From positions 62,001 through 126,000 of the forward strand of contig NZ_BMKX01000006.1 of NCBI RefSeq assembly GCF_014644555.1: a stretch of 64,000 nt of DNA, written 5' to 3'. Under the pieces are notes generated by a model that ran no database searches, was not told the DNA's origin, and saw only the letters and a list, made by a program, of their open reading frames with translations. Origin of the DNA: Glutamicibacter ardleyensis. Its GTDB lineage: Bacteria; Actinomycetota; Actinomycetes; Actinomycetales; Micrococcaceae. A program made the translations under genes and the position numbers. Below are positions 42,381-54,494 of the stretch, piece by piece; the first letter of the stretch is position 1; the number at the start of each line of letters is the position of its first letter.

Positions 42381-44099
42381 TTACAGGTCCTTCTGGTCAG
42401 CCGGTCCGAAGATCTTCGCAGCACCAGCAGTAGGAGTAGCACGGCCACTCAGTTCTGGGTGGTGCAGATCAAGCGCTGGGCGCTCGGAACGGATTCGTGG
42501 AATCGAGTGGAAGTTGTGACGTGGTGGTGGGCAAGAAGTTGCCCACTCCAGCGATGCACCGAAGCCCCATGGATCATCAACTTCAACCATCTTGCCATTG
42601 CGGTGAGTAGTCCAGACGTTCCAGAAGAACGGAATCATCGACATCCCCAAGATGAACGCGAACACGGTCGAAACCTGGTTCATCCCGGTGAAGCCATCTT
42701 CGGGCATGTAGTCAGCGTAACGACGTGGCATTCCCATAACACCCAACCAGTGCTGGATGAGGAAGGTTCCGTGGAAGCCGATAAACAGCAGCCAGAAGTG
42801 GATCTTGCCCAAACGCTCGTTGAGCATCTTGCCGGTCCACTTTGGCCACCAGAAGTAGAATCCGGCAAACATGGCGAACACCACGGTACCGAAGACCACG
42901 TAGTGGAAGTGAGCAACCACGAAGTAGGTATCCGAAACGTGGAAGTCAAGCGACGGAGCCGACAGGATAATACCGGTGAGGCCACCGAACAGGAAGGTGA
43001 TCATGAAGCCGATGCTCCACAGCATTGGGGTTTCGAAGGTAATCGAACCTCGCCACAGAGTACCGATCCAGTTGAAGAACTTCACACCAGTTGGCACTGC
43101 GATCAGCATCGTCATGAAGCCGAAGAATGGCAACATCACCGAGCCGGTCACGTACATGTGGTGAGCCCAGACGGAAACCGAAAGTGCAGCAATGGATATG
43201 GTCGCGAAGACCAGACCCTTGTAACCGAAGATCGGCTTGCGGCTGAAGACCGGGAAGATTTCAGAGACGATACCGAAGAACGGCAGCGCAATGATGTAGA
43301 CCTCAGGGTGACCGAAGAACCAGAACAGGTGCTGCCACAGGATCGCACCGCCATTTTCTGGGTCGAATATATGTGCCCCAAAGCGCCGGTCGGCACCCAG
43401 TGCGAACAGCGCAGCTGCTAGCGGTGGGAAAGCCATGAGAACCAAGATCGAGGTGATCAAGATGTTCCAGGTGAAGATCGGCATACGCCACATCGTCATA
43501 CCAGGTGCGCGCAAGCAGATGATCGTGGTGATGAAGTTGACGGCGCCAAGAATGGTACCGAAGCCGGACAGGGCAAGGCCGAAGACCCAGAGGTCTCCGC
43601 CGACGCCCGGCGAGAAGGTGGTGTTCGACAGTGGCGCGTAAGCGAACCAACCGAAGCTAGCAGCACCCTGAGGAGTGAGGTAGCCAGCGAGTGCAATGGT
43701 CGAACCCAGTGAGAAGAACCAGAAGGCCAACGCGTTGAGACGAGGGAAGGACACATCTGGGGAACCGATTTGCAGAGGCATCATGACGTTGGCGAAACCC
43801 GCGAAGAGCGGAGTTGCGAACATCAGAAGCATGACGGTGCCGTGCATCGTGAATAGTTGGTTGTACTGTTCCTTGGTCTGCAGGATCTGCATGCCAGGTT
43901 CGAACAGCTCAGCACGGATCAGCAGCGCCATGACGCCACCAATGCAGAACATGATGAACGAGGTGATCAGATACATGTATCCGATCTTCTTGTGGTCAGT
44001 CGTCGTGATGTAGTCGACGAAGATGCGACCCTTTGACCTCGGCACGACAGATGGGGCAATCGTCTTGACGTCGTCGGTAGCGTATTCAAACGTTGTCAT
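42381..44099 (-). CDS. ctaD: Cytochrome c oxidase subunit I CtaD
   Basis: The 572-residue catalytic subunit of the aa3-type oxidase, with twelve membrane helices holding haems a and a3 and CuB. Visible: the haem a ligand in [12 protein letters not shown]; CuB ligand and cross-linked Tyr in [14 protein letters not shown]; the HHMY CuB pair in [10 protein letters not shown]; and the haem ligands in [15 protein letters not shown]. The K- and D-channel region is typical of A-type oxidases. It lies between ctaC and ctaF; GGGAGGAAAG precedes the start region. It terminates the respiratory chain together with the qcr complex. Confidence 0.97.
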   Translation of the reverse strand: MTTFEYATDDVKTIAPSVVPRSKGRIFVDYITTTDHKKIGYMYLITSFIMFCIGGVMALLIRAELFEPGMQILQTKEQYNQLFTMHGTVMLLMFATPLFAGFANVMMPLQIGSPDVSFPRLNALAFWFFSLGSTIALAGYLTPQGAASFGWFAYAPLSNTTFSPGVGGDLWVFGLALSGFGTILGAVNFITTIICLRAPGMTMWRMPIFTWNILITSILVLMAFPPLAAALFALGADRRFGAHIFDPENGGAILWQHLFWFFGHPEVYIIALPFFGIVSEIFPVFSRKPIFGYKGLVFATISIAALSVSVWAHHMYVTGSVMLPFFGFMTMLIAVPTGVKFFNWIGTLWRGSITFETPMLWSIGFMITFLFGGLTGIILSAPSLDFHVSDTYFVVAHFHYVVFGTVVFAMFAGFYFWWPKWTGKMLNERLGKIHFWLLFIGFHGTFLIQHWLGVMGMPRRYADYMPEDGFTGMNQVSTVFAFILGMSMIPFFWNVWTTHRNGKMVEVDDPWGFGASLEWATSCPPPRHNFHSIPRIRSERPALDLHHPELSGRATPTAGAAKIFGPADQKDL

Positions 44100-44104
44100 A
44101 GTGA

Positions 44105-44995
44105 CTACTTTCCTCCCTCTTCTTTGCCGTGCTCCACAACAACGGAGTTAACCTTGTTGGGCTGACGGTCGTATTCTTCGCCAAGCTGGCCATCTTCCAT
44201 CTTGGCAAGCTGGGCCTTGAACTCTGCGTCGTTGACGACCTTGACGTTGAAGAGCATTTCCGAGTGGTACTCGCCGCAAAGCTCGGCGCACTTACCAGCG
44301 AAGGTACCTTCAACCTGTGGAGTCAGGTAAATGTAGTTGGTCTTGCCGGGGATCATATCCAGCTTCTGAAGGAATGCTGGAACCCAGAACGAGTGGATAA
44401 CGTCTCGGCTGTTGAGCTCGAGAGTTACCGACTTGCCTGCAGGCAGGTACAGGGTAGGCAAAGTTTCTTCAACGCCTGCCGAGCCATCCGTGTTCAGGTG
44501 AGCCTGTTCGCCAGCGAAGTACTTCTTCTGGCCCTCGTAGTTGTAGTTGAAGTCCCACGACCACTGCTTCGCGCGGACGTCAATGACGACCTCGGAATCT
44601 ACAGGTGCCTTGATTGACTTCTCAATGGTGTTATTGAAGCTAAAGAAGACCAAAACAAGGACCAACGGAATGGCCGTGTAGAAGATCTCCAATGGCAGGT
44701 TGTAGCTGAGCTGACGCGGGTAGCCGGTATCGGTCTTGCGGCGACGGTAAGCCACGACGCACCAAAGCATCAGGCCCCAAGTCATCACACCGATAATGAT
44801 CACGGCGATCCAGGAGTGAACCCATAGATCCTGGATTGCTCCAGTGTGGTTCGTGGTGTCGCGCTCCACGTTAGGGAGCCAACCGCGTTTAGCCTCCGCT
44901 GTACATCCCGTCAGCAGCAATGCGCCGGCGCCGACCAAAGCAATAACTTTAGCTTTGGCAGATCCGCGACTGCCGGTTCGGTATTGCGAACTCAC
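44105..44995 (-). CDS. ctaC: Cytochrome c oxidase subunit II CtaC (lipoprotein)
   Basis: A 296-residue subunit II from the GTG at 44995, which has AGGAAGGG six bases upstream; an ATG at 45037 with its own GAGG site would add 14 residues. The signal sequence ends in the lipobox LLTGC (Cys31). Two membrane helices follow ([32 protein letters not shown]), then the CuA cupredoxin domain with ligands in [12 protein letters not shown]. It receives electrons from QcrC. The actinobacterial insert between the helices and CuA domain is visible. First gene of ctaC-ctaD-ctaF. Confidence 0.95.
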   Translation of the reverse strand: MSSQYRTGSRGSAKAKVIALVGAGALLLTGCTAEAKRGWLPNVERDTTNHTGAIQDLWVHSWIAVIIIGVMTWGLMLWCVVAYRRRKTDTGYPRQLSYNLPLEIFYTAIPLVLVLVFFSFNNTIEKSIKAPVDSEVVIDVRAKQWSWDFNYNYEGQKKYFAGEQAHLNTDGSAGVEETLPTLYLPAGKSVTLELNSRDVIHSFWVPAFLQKLDMIPGKTNYIYLTPQVEGTFAGKCAELCGEYHSEMLFNVKVVNDAEFKAQLAKMEDGQLGEEYDRQPNKVNSVVVEHGKEEGGK

Positions 44996-45145
44996 AGACG
45001 GCCCTTCCTCTTTGTTGGTGCAGAATGTGGTCTTCATAAGTCACCTCGCGGTTAAACGAGTTGCACGGTGAGGTGGCTCACGAAGGGAAACATAGTTTTA
45101 CTACTCTCTGTAGAGCTTACCCTCTTAGACCCCGGAATACCGAAA

Positions 45146-45195
45146 AACGCCGCTGTTTGAACGAGAAATTTCTTCAACGTTTAAACAGCGGCGTT
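45146..45195 (-). terminator. Terminator of erpA
   Basis: A 18-base imperfect stem (45146-45163 with 45178-45195) is followed on the minus strand by GTTTTTCGG. It lies 14 bases beyond the erpA stop and separates it from ctaC. Confidence 0.85.
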
Positions 45196-45208
45196 AGTTC
45201 CTTGTGGC

Positions 45209-45583
45209 CTAGTGGAAGGAATCTCCGCAGGCACAAGATCCGGATGCGGCAGGGTTGTCAATGGTGAACCCCTGCTTGGAAATCGTGTCTTCGAAATCGA
45301 TCGAAGCGCCAGACAGGTACGGCACGCTCATCTTGTCGACAACCACTTCTACGCCATCAAAATCGCGTACGTGATCGCCTTCAAGCATGCGCTCATCGAA
45401 GTAGAGCTGGTAAATCAGGCCAGAGCAGCCACCGGGCTGAACGGCGATACGCAAACGAAGGTCATCGCGGCCTTCCTGCTCAAGAAGTGAACGTACCTTC
45501 TGCGCAGCTACGTCGGAAATTGCCACCTCGTGGGTTGGCACCTCGGTAGAGTCACCCGCGGTCTGGTCAACGGCTACAGTCAT
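45209..45583 (-). CDS. erpA: A-type iron-sulfur cluster insertion protein ErpA/HesB family
   Basis: A 124-residue A-type Fe-S carrier. The three conserved cysteines are present: the first in QPGGCSGLIYQL near residue 53, and the pair in SCACGDSFH at the C-terminus. It delivers clusters to target apoproteins such as those of respiration and isoprenoid synthesis. GGGAGG precedes the ATG. The N-terminus (about 18 residues, Thr/Asp/Glu-rich) is an actinobacterial extension. The neighbouring aa3 oxidase has no Fe-S cluster, but the Rieske protein of the partner complex does. Confidence 0.94.
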   Translation of the reverse strand: MTVAVDQTAGDSTEVPTHEVAISDVAAQKVRSLLEQEGRDDLRLRIAVQPGGCSGLIYQLYFDERMLEGDHVRDFDGVEVVVDKMSVPYLSGASIDFEDTISKQGFTIDNPAASGSCACGDSFH

Positions 45584-45717
45584 GATTTTCCTCCCATACT
45601 GTTTGATGTGACGCCCTCATCCCGAAGTGCATCGGGCTAAACGGCATCTTTTCTTGATTCAATACTACGTCGCGAGGATCAAAAATGCTCTTTGATCTTC
45701 TCGTCATATGACGCGGT

Positions 45718-47127
45718 TCATAGTCCCGTCGAGTTAATCCGTGCCAAAAGCAATGCTTCGGCAACAATTGCTTTCTGGAAGTCCCCAATATGAAGCGACT
45801 CGTTAGCCGAGTGCGCTCTCGAATCAGGATCTTCCACTCCGGTAACCAAGATCTGCGCCTGCGGGAATACTTCGAGCAGGTCGGCGATAAAAGGAATGGA
45901 TCCTCCCAGCCCCATGCTGACCGGCTCTACTCCCCACGACTGCTCGAGTGCCCAGCGTGCAGTGTCGTTCGCCGAAGCTTCAAGATCTGCCTGGTAGGCG
46001 TTTCCGCCTTCGGTGGCGACAAACTGGACCTCGGCACCGCGCAGATCCACCGACTTCACGTGTGCTTCCAACGCAGCCAGTGCCTGTTGCGGCTCTTGTC
46101 CTGGCGCCAATCGCATTGACACCTTAAAGCGCATCTGCGGAATTAAGGTATTTGACGAGCGATCAACACTAGGCATATCCATTCCAATGACGCTCAGTGC
46201 TGGTTTATTCCATAAACGGTCGGTGATCTTTCCGGTGCCTGCCAGTTGCACCGAGTCAAGCACGGAACTATCGCGGCGGAATTCGGCCTCATCGAAGTCG
46301 ACTTCGGCGCTGTCGTTGGCCACGAGACCTGATACAGCAACGGAACCGTTTTCGTCATGGAAGGAAGCGATGAGCTTGGCCGCAAGGATCGGAGCGTCGA
46401 GCACCGGGCCGCCAAACATGCCCGAGTGCACTGCGTGCCCCAGGGAGCGGACGGTGATTTCTGCGGCAGCCATGCCGCGAAGCGAACTTGTCAGCGCGGG
46501 GGTCCCCACCGCCCAGTTCGATGAATCGGCCACGATGATCACGTCGGCTGCGAGCTTTTCCTGATGCGCCTCGAGGAAGTTCCGGAAGGATGGTGAGCCA
46601 GCTTCCTCCTCGCCTTCGAAGAAGTAGCTGACGCCCACGCCGAAGTCCGCCACGGACTCCAGTACCGCGCGCAACGACGCAATATGAACCATGATGCCGG
46701 CCTTGTCATCTGCGGCGCCACGGCCATAGAGCCGCTCCCCTACGCGGGTTGCTTCAAATGCTGGAGTGTTCCAGTCTTCGTCATTTCCCGGAGGCTGCAC
46801 GTCGTGATGTGCATAGAGCAGAATCGTTGGCTTGCCGGGGGCGGCCTTGCGGCGGGCAACTACCGCGGGGGCACCCATGATGCCGTTATCGTCTGCTTCA
46901 CGCAGAATTTCGACGGTGTCCATGCCAGCATCGCGGGCCAGAGCGGCGACAGCTTCGGCGCTCCGTTCAAGGTTCGCTGGATCAAATGATTCCCAAGCAA
47001 CGCCGGGAATGGCGACCAGTGAGCTGAGCTCTTCGAGGATCTTCTCAAAGTTCTTCTCGACATGACTTTTTAGGGCAGTAACATCGACGCCATGGTTTGA
47101 GCTGTCGACTGGAGAATTGATTGTCAT
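45718..47127 (-). CDS. M20 family dipeptidase
   Basis: A 469-residue di-zinc peptidase of the M20 family (dipeptidase branch). Metal and catalytic motifs: LLYAHHDVQPPG (first zinc His and Asp), YGRGAADDKAGIMVHI (bridging Asp), FFEGEEEAGSPSF (catalytic Glu pair), ADSSNW and the C-terminal HSANESLHIGDF (last zinc His). A lid domain occupies about residues 215-330 (HAVHSGMFGGPVLD). Cytosolic; probably cleaves dipeptides. It has the same direction as erpA with a 134-base gap and is divergent from the DUF3043 gene. A second M20 gene lies at the left edge of the window. Confidence 0.94.
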   Translation of the reverse strand: MTINSPVDSSNHGVDVTALKSHVEKNFEKILEELSSLVAIPGVAWESFDPANLERSAEAVAALARDAGMDTVEILREADDNGIMGAPAVVARRKAAPGKPTILLYAHHDVQPPGNDEDWNTPAFEATRVGERLYGRGAADDKAGIMVHIASLRAVLESVADFGVGVSYFFEGEEEAGSPSFRNFLEAHQEKLAADVIIVADSSNWAVGTPALTSSLRGMAAAEITVRSLGHAVHSGMFGGPVLDAPILAAKLIASFHDENGSVAVSGLVANDSAEVDFDEAEFRRDSSVLDSVQLAGTGKITDRLWNKPALSVIGMDMPSVDRSSNTLIPQMRFKVSMRLAPGQEPQQALAALEAHVKSVDLRGAEVQFVATEGGNAYQADLEASANDTARWALEQSWGVEPVSMGLGGSIPFIADLLEVFPQAQILVTGVEDPDSRAHSANESLHIGDFQKAIVAEALLLARINSTGL

Positions 47128-47196
47128 GCATTCAGCCTAGCAATGACCGCGGTTGCCAATGTCACTAGGTAGCCAACAACCCGGTAGGATAGGGGC

Positions 47197-47790
47197 GTGT
47201 TTGGACGTAAAAAAGATGACTCTCAATCCCCCGCAAATGTAGAGCCGGCAGACTCGGCTCCTGAAACAACGGACGGCCGCAAGACCGGCCCGACCCCGAA
47301 GCGCAGCGCACAGCAGGCTAGCCGCCAGCGTCCGCTGGTGCCCACCGATCGCAAGGCCGCGAAAGAAGCCGATCGCCAGCGTCGTATCGAAGCGCAGAAT
47401 CGTTTGCGTATCGCTAACGAAACTGGCGACGAGCGCTACCTCATGCCACGTGATCAGGGCGCGCAGAAGCGTTACGCCCGCAACTTCATCGATTCCCGCT
47501 GGATGTTCAGTGAATTCATGATGTTCGTGATCTTCGCTTTCTTGATCTTGTCACTGACTTTCAACCAGAATCTCGGCGTGCAAATGTACGTCCAGGGTGC
47601 ACTCTGGGTCGTTATCGCTCTGGTGATCATCGAACTGATTGTGACCACGATACTGCTCAAGCGTCGATTGGTCGCCAAGTTCGGGTCGATGGACCGTGGA
47701 CTACGCATGTATGCAGCAATGCGCGGAATGCAGTTCCGCAAGCTACGTCTTCCTAAGCCGCAGGTTAAGCGCGGCGCAAATATCGACTAG
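47197..47790 (+). CDS. DUF3043 family membrane protein
   Basis: A 197-residue protein with a basic, disordered N-terminal half (TGPTPKRSAQQASRQRPLVP, then RKAAKEADRQRRIEAQNRLR), the family segment RDQGAQKRYARNFIDSRWM, two membrane helices (FMMFVIFAFLILSLTF and GALWVVIALVIIELIVTTIL) and a short basic C-terminal domain. It is conserved in actinomycetes; the function is unknown. GTG start at 47197. A terminator follows 20 bases after the stop. Confidence 0.88.
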   Translation: MFGRKKDDSQSPANVEPADSAPETTDGRKTGPTPKRSAQQASRQRPLVPTDRKAAKEADRQRRIEAQNRLRIANETGDERYLMPRDQGAQKRYARNFIDSRWMFSEFMMFVIFAFLILSLTFNQNLGVQMYVQGALWVVIALVIIELIVTTILLKRRLVAKFGSMDRGLRMYAAMRGMQFRKLRLPKPQVKRGANID

Positions 47791-47810
47791 TCTCGCAGTC
47801 CAAATCTTCT

Positions 47811-47836
47811 AGGGCGGACCCCAACGGGTCCGCCCT
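47811..47836 (+). terminator. Terminator after the DUF3043 gene
   Basis: An 11-bp perfect GC-rich stem (47811-47821 with 47826-47836), CAAC loop, followed by TCTTAAT. Confidence 0.85.
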
Positions 47837-47837
47837 T

Positions 47838-48102
47838 CTTAATGCTCGAAAACGCAATGGGCATTAACCAGTAGTCTTCTACACAATGTTATAGATTTGT
47901 ATTTGTCTTCACAAGGTTTAAAATATTTATGTTTTGATGCCTTCCCTGTACGTACTGAATTCCTTTGTAATGCGAGATACAAGGTCCAATGCAGCGCCTA
48001 CAAGGATTTAATCTGGTGCCACGATCGTCCCACCACATCGGCTCACCGCGTCCATTAGGCGTTTTGTTTCTCCCCCGGCAACGACTAGCCGGTTAAACGA
48101 CT
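47838..48102. other. AT-rich gap without a recognised gene
   Basis: About 265 bases between two terminators. It is clearly AT-richer than its surroundings (47880-47940, for example TTTAAAATATTTATG). No ORF with ribosome site, tRNA or known RNA was recognised. Confidence 0.5.
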
Positions 48103-48131
48103 GATCCCCTGAAACCAAGTTTCAGGGGATC
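48103..48131. terminator. Hairpin after pyrD
   Basis: A 13-bp perfect stem (48103-48115 with 48119-48131) with a 3-base loop lies 21 bases beyond the pyrD stop. The T tract is short on both strands. Confidence 0.75.
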
Positions 48132-48152
48132 GTTTATTTCCACGGTGCTGCC

Positions 48153-49217
48153 CTACAGGCTGCGGGCAAGTTCCTTATTAATCGCACGAGCCCAGAAAGG
48201 ACCTTCATAGAGGAAGGCGGTGTAACCCTGAACCAAGTCTGCGCCCGCCTCCAGACTCGCCTTTACGTCGGCAGCATTCTCCACGCCACCAACGGCAATC
48301 AACGTCATCTGGGCAGGAACCAACTCACGTAGTTGGCGCAATACCTGCAATGAACGACGTTTTAGCGGTGCTCCGGAGAGCCCACCGGCACCGATTTCTT
48401 CCACTCGTGCAGAGTCAATGCTTAGACCGTCGCGCGTAATAGTCGTATTGGTGGCAATAATTCCGTCCAAATTGAGCTCGGTTGCCAATTTCGCAACATC
48501 GGCAACATCTTCGTCGCTCAAGTCGGGAGCTATTTTCACCAGCAATGGCAGGTGACGTCCGGCGACTTGATCGGCCAGCTCTCCCACTTCACGCAGCAGC
48601 GGACGCAATGACTCAACACTCTGCAACAGCCGCAAGCCCGGGGTGTTGGGACTGGAGACATTAACAACTAGGTAATCTGCATGGTTTGCCAGCTGGCGGG
48701 TCGATTCAAGGTAGTCGCCGATGGCATCTTCAAGTTCAACCAGTTTGGTTTTACCAATATTCACACCGATTACCGGGCGAGTTCCGGTGTAGTCGGCCTT
48801 CAGGTGCTGGCGTGCAGTAGCAACGCGTGCGGCTACGGTTTCGGCGCCTTCATTGTTAAAGCCCATGCGGTTAATGACTGCGCGGTCTTCGACCAAGCGG
48901 AATAGCCGAGGCAACTCATTGCCCGGCTGGGCTTGACCGGTGACGGTACCGATCTCCACATGTCCGAACCCGATGTCACTGAGCGCCAAAATTCCGGTGG
49001 CACCTTTATCAAACCCTGCCGCCAGACCAAACGGCGAAGGAAAATCAATCCCCATCACGGTACGACGAAGCTTGGGGTCAGGGGCAAAAAACTTTCGGAC
49101 TGCCTTGGTCAAACCCACGCGTTGCGCGAGCTTGATGGCGTCAAAAGCAAAATAGTGGGCCTTTTCAGGATCCATCTTGGTGAAAACATGCTTGAAGACC
49201 AGAGGATAAATGCGCAT
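48153..49217 (-). CDS. pyrD: Dihydroorotate dehydrogenase (quinone), class 2
   Basis: A 354-residue FMN enzyme oxidising dihydroorotate to orotate in pyrimidine synthesis and passing electrons to quinone. The N-terminal helix pair ([20 protein letters not shown]) that attaches class 2 enzymes to the membrane is present. Other marks: [23 protein letters not shown], the catalytic Ser in [30 protein letters not shown] and the FMN-binding [20 protein letters not shown]. It stands alone with a terminator hairpin behind it, and diverges from the alpha/beta hydrolase. Confidence 0.96.
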   Translation of the reverse strand: MRIYPLVFKHVFTKMDPEKAHYFAFDAIKLAQRVGLTKAVRKFFAPDPKLRRTVMGIDFPSPFGLAAGFDKGATGILALSDIGFGHVEIGTVTGQAQPGNELPRLFRLVEDRAVINRMGFNNEGAETVAARVATARQHLKADYTGTRPVIGVNIGKTKLVELEDAIGDYLESTRQLANHADYLVVNVSSPNTPGLRLLQSVESLRPLLREVGELADQVAGRHLPLLVKIAPDLSDEDVADVAKLATELNLDGIIATNTTITRDGLSIDSARVEEIGAGGLSGAPLKRRSLQVLRQLRELVPAQMTLIAVGGVENAADVKASLEAGADLVQGYTAFLYEGPFWARAINKELARSL

Positions 49218-49266
49218 GGTTAATAGTTTCCCGCGAAGATCCCCAAACAGACAACTTGAGATCGGT

Positions 49267-50316
49267 ATGCTTCAAGACATGAAGGGCTCAACGTACTCAT
49301 CCAGCGGGCAATGGCCGGATTTCACCGACACCACAGAACCCGGTCAATGGGTCGCGGATCCATTAGGTGAAGGATTCGAATACACGACCTTGGACTTCGG
49401 TGTTGATGATGAAGGCCCGGCCGTCGGCACCTTAGTCCGTTATAAGCCCCTGGGCTGGCGCACCTTGCTGCCGCGTCGCTACAACGGAGTGGTGTTGAGT
49501 CTGCATGGGTGGAGCGACTATTTCTACAACCGGGAGCTTGCAGAATTTTGGGAAGCTCGCGGTTATCATTTCTACGCGCTTGATCTACGTCGTTACGGGC
49601 GCAGCCTCCGCGCAGAGCATGAAATACCAGGTTACGTCGATGACCTGGCAGTGTATGACGAAGAGCTCGACGCCTCCATGGTGCTACTCGGCGCAGCACA
49701 TCCAGATCTCCCGATCATCGCTCAAGGACATTCCCAGGGCGGACTGATCCTCACCCTGTGGTTAGCTCGTACCGCAGCCCGTGTCCAAGCTTTAGTGCTC
49801 AATGCCCCCTGGCTGGAATTCCAAGGAACTGCATTTTTACGCGTTCCCATGCACGGGATCCTGGAAGCTATTGGTCGTAATAACGGGCGGCGCAAACTCG
49901 TGCTGCCCGAACGCGATCACTACTGGCATTCATTGAGTGATCAAGGAGTCGGCGAGTGGGACATCCACCGGCTGTGGCGGCCGCGCTACGCATTCCAACC
50001 AACTACCGCCTGGATGAAAACCATCCTCGATGGGCACGCCCTCGTCGCCAAAGGCTTGGATCTATCCCAACCAATTCTGGTGCTCAGTTCAAATGCGTCG
50101 CATCTGAGTACCAACTACTCCCCCATTATGCAGAACTCTGACTCCGTGATCGATGTGCAGCAGACCCGCTTGCGGGCCATCAAACTGGGCAGTTTTGTCA
50201 CTCTGTCACAAATCCCTGGGGCCATGCACGACGTGTTCACCTCTGCAGAACCAACCAGGGCCGCAGCTTATCGAGATCTCGCATTGTGGCTGAAGATGTT
50301 CCAGCGCAAGCGCTAG
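49267..50316 (+). CDS. Alpha/beta hydrolase (monoacylglycerol lipase-like)
   Basis: A serine hydrolase of 349 residues if the ATG at 49267 is used; ATG codons at 49210 (overlapping pyrD) and 49279 are alternatives, with none having a strong ribosome site. Motifs: oxyanion-hole segment [26 protein letters not shown], and the nucleophile elbow [12 protein letters not shown] with the catalytic Ser; the probable catalytic His is in IPGAMHDVF near the end. It resembles lysophospholipase or monoacylglycerol-lipase proteins. No signal peptide. Its 3' end overlaps that of uppS by four bases (convergent). Confidence 0.85.
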   Translation: MLQDMKGSTYSSSGQWPDFTDTTEPGQWVADPLGEGFEYTTLDFGVDDEGPAVGTLVRYKPLGWRTLLPRRYNGVVLSLHGWSDYFYNRELAEFWEARGYHFYALDLRRYGRSLRAEHEIPGYVDDLAVYDEELDASMVLLGAAHPDLPIIAQGHSQGGLILTLWLARTAARVQALVLNAPWLEFQGTAFLRVPMHGILEAIGRNNGRRKLVLPERDHYWHSLSDQGVGEWDIHRLWRPRYAFQPTTAWMKTILDGHALVAKGLDLSQPILVLSSNASHLSTNYSPIMQNSDSVIDVQQTRLRAIKLGSFVTLSQIPGAMHDVFTSAEPTRAAAYRDLALWLKMFQRKR

Positions 50317-51119
50317 CTCTTCGGCTTGTCTACGGCTCCGCCGTAGCGGCGATCGCGTTGTGCATACTGCTGTACGGCGGTAAACAGCGTAGTACGGTCT
50401 ACATCGGGCCACAGCTGGTCAAGGAACACCATTTCTGCGTACGCTGACTGCCACAGCAGGAAATTACTCGTACGCTGCTCGCCGCTGGTACGCAAGAAAA
50501 GATCTACATCTGGCAGTTCCGGCGCGTAGAGGTACTTGCCCAAAGTCTTCTCTCCTACCGAGGAAGCCTTCAACCTGCCGGCGGCAACATCTGCCGCGAT
50601 CGCTGACATCGCATCACCAATTTCGGCTCGCCCACCATAGTTGACACACATGGTCAGCTGGCAGCCGAGATTATCTTTTGTCAGTTCTTCGGCGGCTCGC
50701 AGCTCGTTAATCACCGACTTCCACAATCGAGGTTCGCGACCGGACCAGCGAATTCGCACTCCCCACGAGTTGAGCGTATCGCGCTGGCGCCGCAGCACGT
50801 CTCGTGAGAATCCCATCAGAAAACGTACTTCCTCGGGGCTTCGTTTCCAGTTCTCGGTGGAGAAGGCGTAGACGGAGACATGCTTGATTCCCAGTTCCAC
50901 CGCTCCGGCCATCACATCCAGCAGCGCAGCTTCGCCGGCCCGGTGTCCCTCGGTGCGAGGCAATCCGCGCTGATTGGCCCAACGTCCGTTGCCGTCCATA
51001 ACGATCGCTACATGCTCAGGCACTAAGGCTGCGGGGATGCTGGGCATCACCGGGTTATCCGGGTGCGGGTAAGGCTTGACTGGACCAGGTCGGCCGGTAA
51101 TCGGGCGAAGCTTGCTCAT
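50313..51119 (-). CDS. uppS: Isoprenyl transferase (undecaprenyl diphosphate synthase UppS)
   Basis: A cis-prenyltransferase extending allylic diphosphates with isopentenyl diphosphate to the C50-C55 lipid carrier for the wall. Motifs: [19 protein letters not shown] with the catalytic Asp, [10 protein letters not shown], and [17 protein letters not shown] with [14 protein letters not shown]. The start is ATG at 51119 (MSKLRPITG; 268 residues) with GGAGAG upstream, overlapping the recO stop by four bases; the open frame to 51167 lies inside recO. The partner phosphatase uppP is at 2.4 kb. Confidence 0.95.
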   Translation of the reverse strand: MSKLRPITGRPGPVKPYPHPDNPVMPSIPAALVPEHVAIVMDGNGRWANQRGLPRTEGHRAGEAALLDVMAGAVELGIKHVSVYAFSTENWKRSPEEVRFLMGFSRDVLRRQRDTLNSWGVRIRWSGREPRLWKSVINELRAAEELTKDNLGCQLTMCVNYGGRAEIGDAMSAIAADVAAGRLKASSVGEKTLGKYLYAPELPDVDLFLRTSGEQRTSNFLLWQSAYAEMVFLDQLWPDVDRTTLFTAVQQYAQRDRRYGGAVDKPKS

Positions 51120-51865
51120 GTTCTCTCCACGTGTTTCAGCGATTTCACGGCACGCTCCAGGTGCCACTGCAGGTAATTGGCAACAATGTCGGCTGCCTGT
51201 TTTTTGGCTCGCGGTCCGGCTTCAGCCACCGAGTCCCAGTCGCCGGTGAGTAACGCCTGTAGGTAACCAAGGGTAATCGGATGGGGTGCCAAAGATCCCG
51301 GAGGCCGGCAGTCGGCACACACCACTCCGCCCAACTGGACGTGCAAAGCTTCGTGCGGACCAGGCTTCCCACACTTAACACAGTCGGTAAATGACGGAGC
51401 CCAACCAGCAATAGAAAGCGCCCGGAGAATGTAGGAGTCAAGGACTGCTCCGGAATCAACCCGATGTTTTGACAACAGCGCGATAGCACCATGAAGCAGC
51501 AAGTACTGTTTGCCGGTGGAATCCGCATCGGCTTCGAGCAGTCTCTCGGCAATTTCAACCATCGCCGTACCCACCGTATAACTCGTGTAGTCGCTCACTA
51601 GCTGTTGCCCATAAGGATGGCGTAGCTGAGCCTGCGAGACGACATCAAGATTTCGCCCCATCACGATCAGCGCGTCAACTTCCATAAATGGTTCCAAGGT
51701 GGCGCCGAGCCGCGATGAAGTGCGGCGCACGCCCTTGGCCACCGCCCGTACCAGTCCCTTGGGAGTGATCAGGGTGATGATGCGATCTGCTTCGCCCAGT
51801 TTATGGGTACGCAGCACTAACCCACGGGTGTGGTAACTGCGTGAAGCAAAGCCGGAACGTGACAC
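51116..51865 (-). CDS. recO: DNA repair protein RecO
   Basis: A 249-residue mediator that anneals DNA strands and helps RecR load RecA on SSB-coated gaps. The N-terminal OB-fold ([20 protein letters not shown], then [17 protein letters not shown]) and a C-terminal helical domain with a zinc-finger region (CVKCGK and CADC near residues 160-190) are present. recO-uppS overlap (ATGA) shows translational coupling; leuA lies upstream in the same direction but behind its own terminator. This gene order (era, leuA, recO, uppS) is widespread in actinomycetes. Confidence 0.94.
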   Translation of the reverse strand: MSRSGFASRSYHTRGLVLRTHKLGEADRIITLITPKGLVRAVAKGVRRTSSRLGATLEPFMEVDALIVMGRNLDVVSQAQLRHPYGQQLVSDYTSYTVGTAMVEIAERLLEADADSTGKQYLLLHGAIALLSKHRVDSGAVLDSYILRALSIAGWAPSFTDCVKCGKPGPHEALHVQLGGVVCADCRPPGSLAPHPITLGYLQALLTGDWDSVAEAGPRAKKQAADIVANYLQWHLERAVKSLKHVERT

Positions 51866-52120
51866 GTCTTCAATTCTCCCACTTGAAACTGGAAAAATCG
51901 CAATTCACCACCGTGGATCCTTCGCTCAGCGCTGCCAGTGGCTACGTCGGAGTCCACGCCGGGTATTTCTCGCACGCAACCAGGTGCCGGATGGTTGGCT
52001 TCGCCAGTCACCAACCCCATGGAACTTTATGACGGCTGTCGGTCTGTTCCTCATCCTGATCGTTCTCGAGCGCAGAGGTGAACTAAAGGGCTCGTGGCTC
52101 TCTTTCGCGTCAGCGGAAAA
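51866..52120. other. Gap between recO and the leuA terminator
   Basis: About 255 bases that should hold the recO-uppS promoter. A plus-strand open stretch (51841-52032) runs through it but shows no protein-like features. No RNA gene recognised. Confidence 0.45.
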
Positions 52121-52157
52121 CAAAAATGCCAGGAACCAAAGGGTTCCTGGCATTTTG
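52121..52157 (-). terminator. Terminator of leuA
   Basis: A stem of about 16 bp (52121-52137 with 52142-52157), AAAG loop, with CATTTTTG on the minus strand; 17 bases beyond the leuA stop. Confidence 0.9.
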
Positions 52158-52174
52158 ATGCTTGCGGTAGGTAG

Positions 52175-54073
<1,899 letters not shown>

Positions 54074-54254
54074 CACCGGTTTGTTGAGCACCGTGATTTG
54101 CTACTCAATTGTGTCAAATAGTGGACATCAGGCGGGGAAGCGATCCTCGGGATCGGCTCGATATCCATGGACACTTCGGGTGAAATGCGCGAACAATAGG
54201 AGCTCAGGGCGAATTGCACACCGGCCGGGGCAACCAGGCTGAGGAAGGCAACGG

Positions 54255-54407
54255 ATGAAGACGATCATCATCAGGGCAGGAATTGCCGGGCTTGTGGCGG
54301 CCGGCCCGATCGCTACGCAAAGGGTTCACCGATCTGCACCCAGATGGCGCAACGCCCTGACAGGCTCCGCCGCCGACGTAATCCGCCACCTCGCCGAAGG
54401 CGCCTGA
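54255..54407 (+). pseudogene. Remnant of a FAD-dependent oxidoreductase N-terminus
   Basis: A 50-codon ORF begins MKTIIIRAGIAGLVAA, which is the start of a FAD/NAD-binding monooxygenase (GAGIAGL dinucleotide motif) with the first Gly replaced by Arg. It keeps a good ribosome site (GAGGAAGG) but runs after about 16 residues into unrelated sequence and stops. The rest of the expected protein (about 350 residues) is missing. It is probably a decayed or recombined gene start in a GC-rich patch. Confidence 0.55.
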
Positions 54408-54494
54408 ACCACCTCGGACAATCCAGGAGGCTCACTCAATAGGGTGAACAGGATGTCATCGCAGACAGTAACCCATCCTAGAAAGGAAATTCCC

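Noticed and set aside
42459-43421. 320-codon plus-strand ORF opposite ctaD
   Set aside because: It is the complement of a highly conserved oxidase gene. Its translation is rich in His, Glu and Arg with no domain, as expected for a shadow frame.
51841-52032. 63-codon plus-strand ORF between recO and leuA
   Set aside because: Overlaps the recO start, has no ribosome site, and shows no protein-like pattern; the space is needed for the recO promoter.
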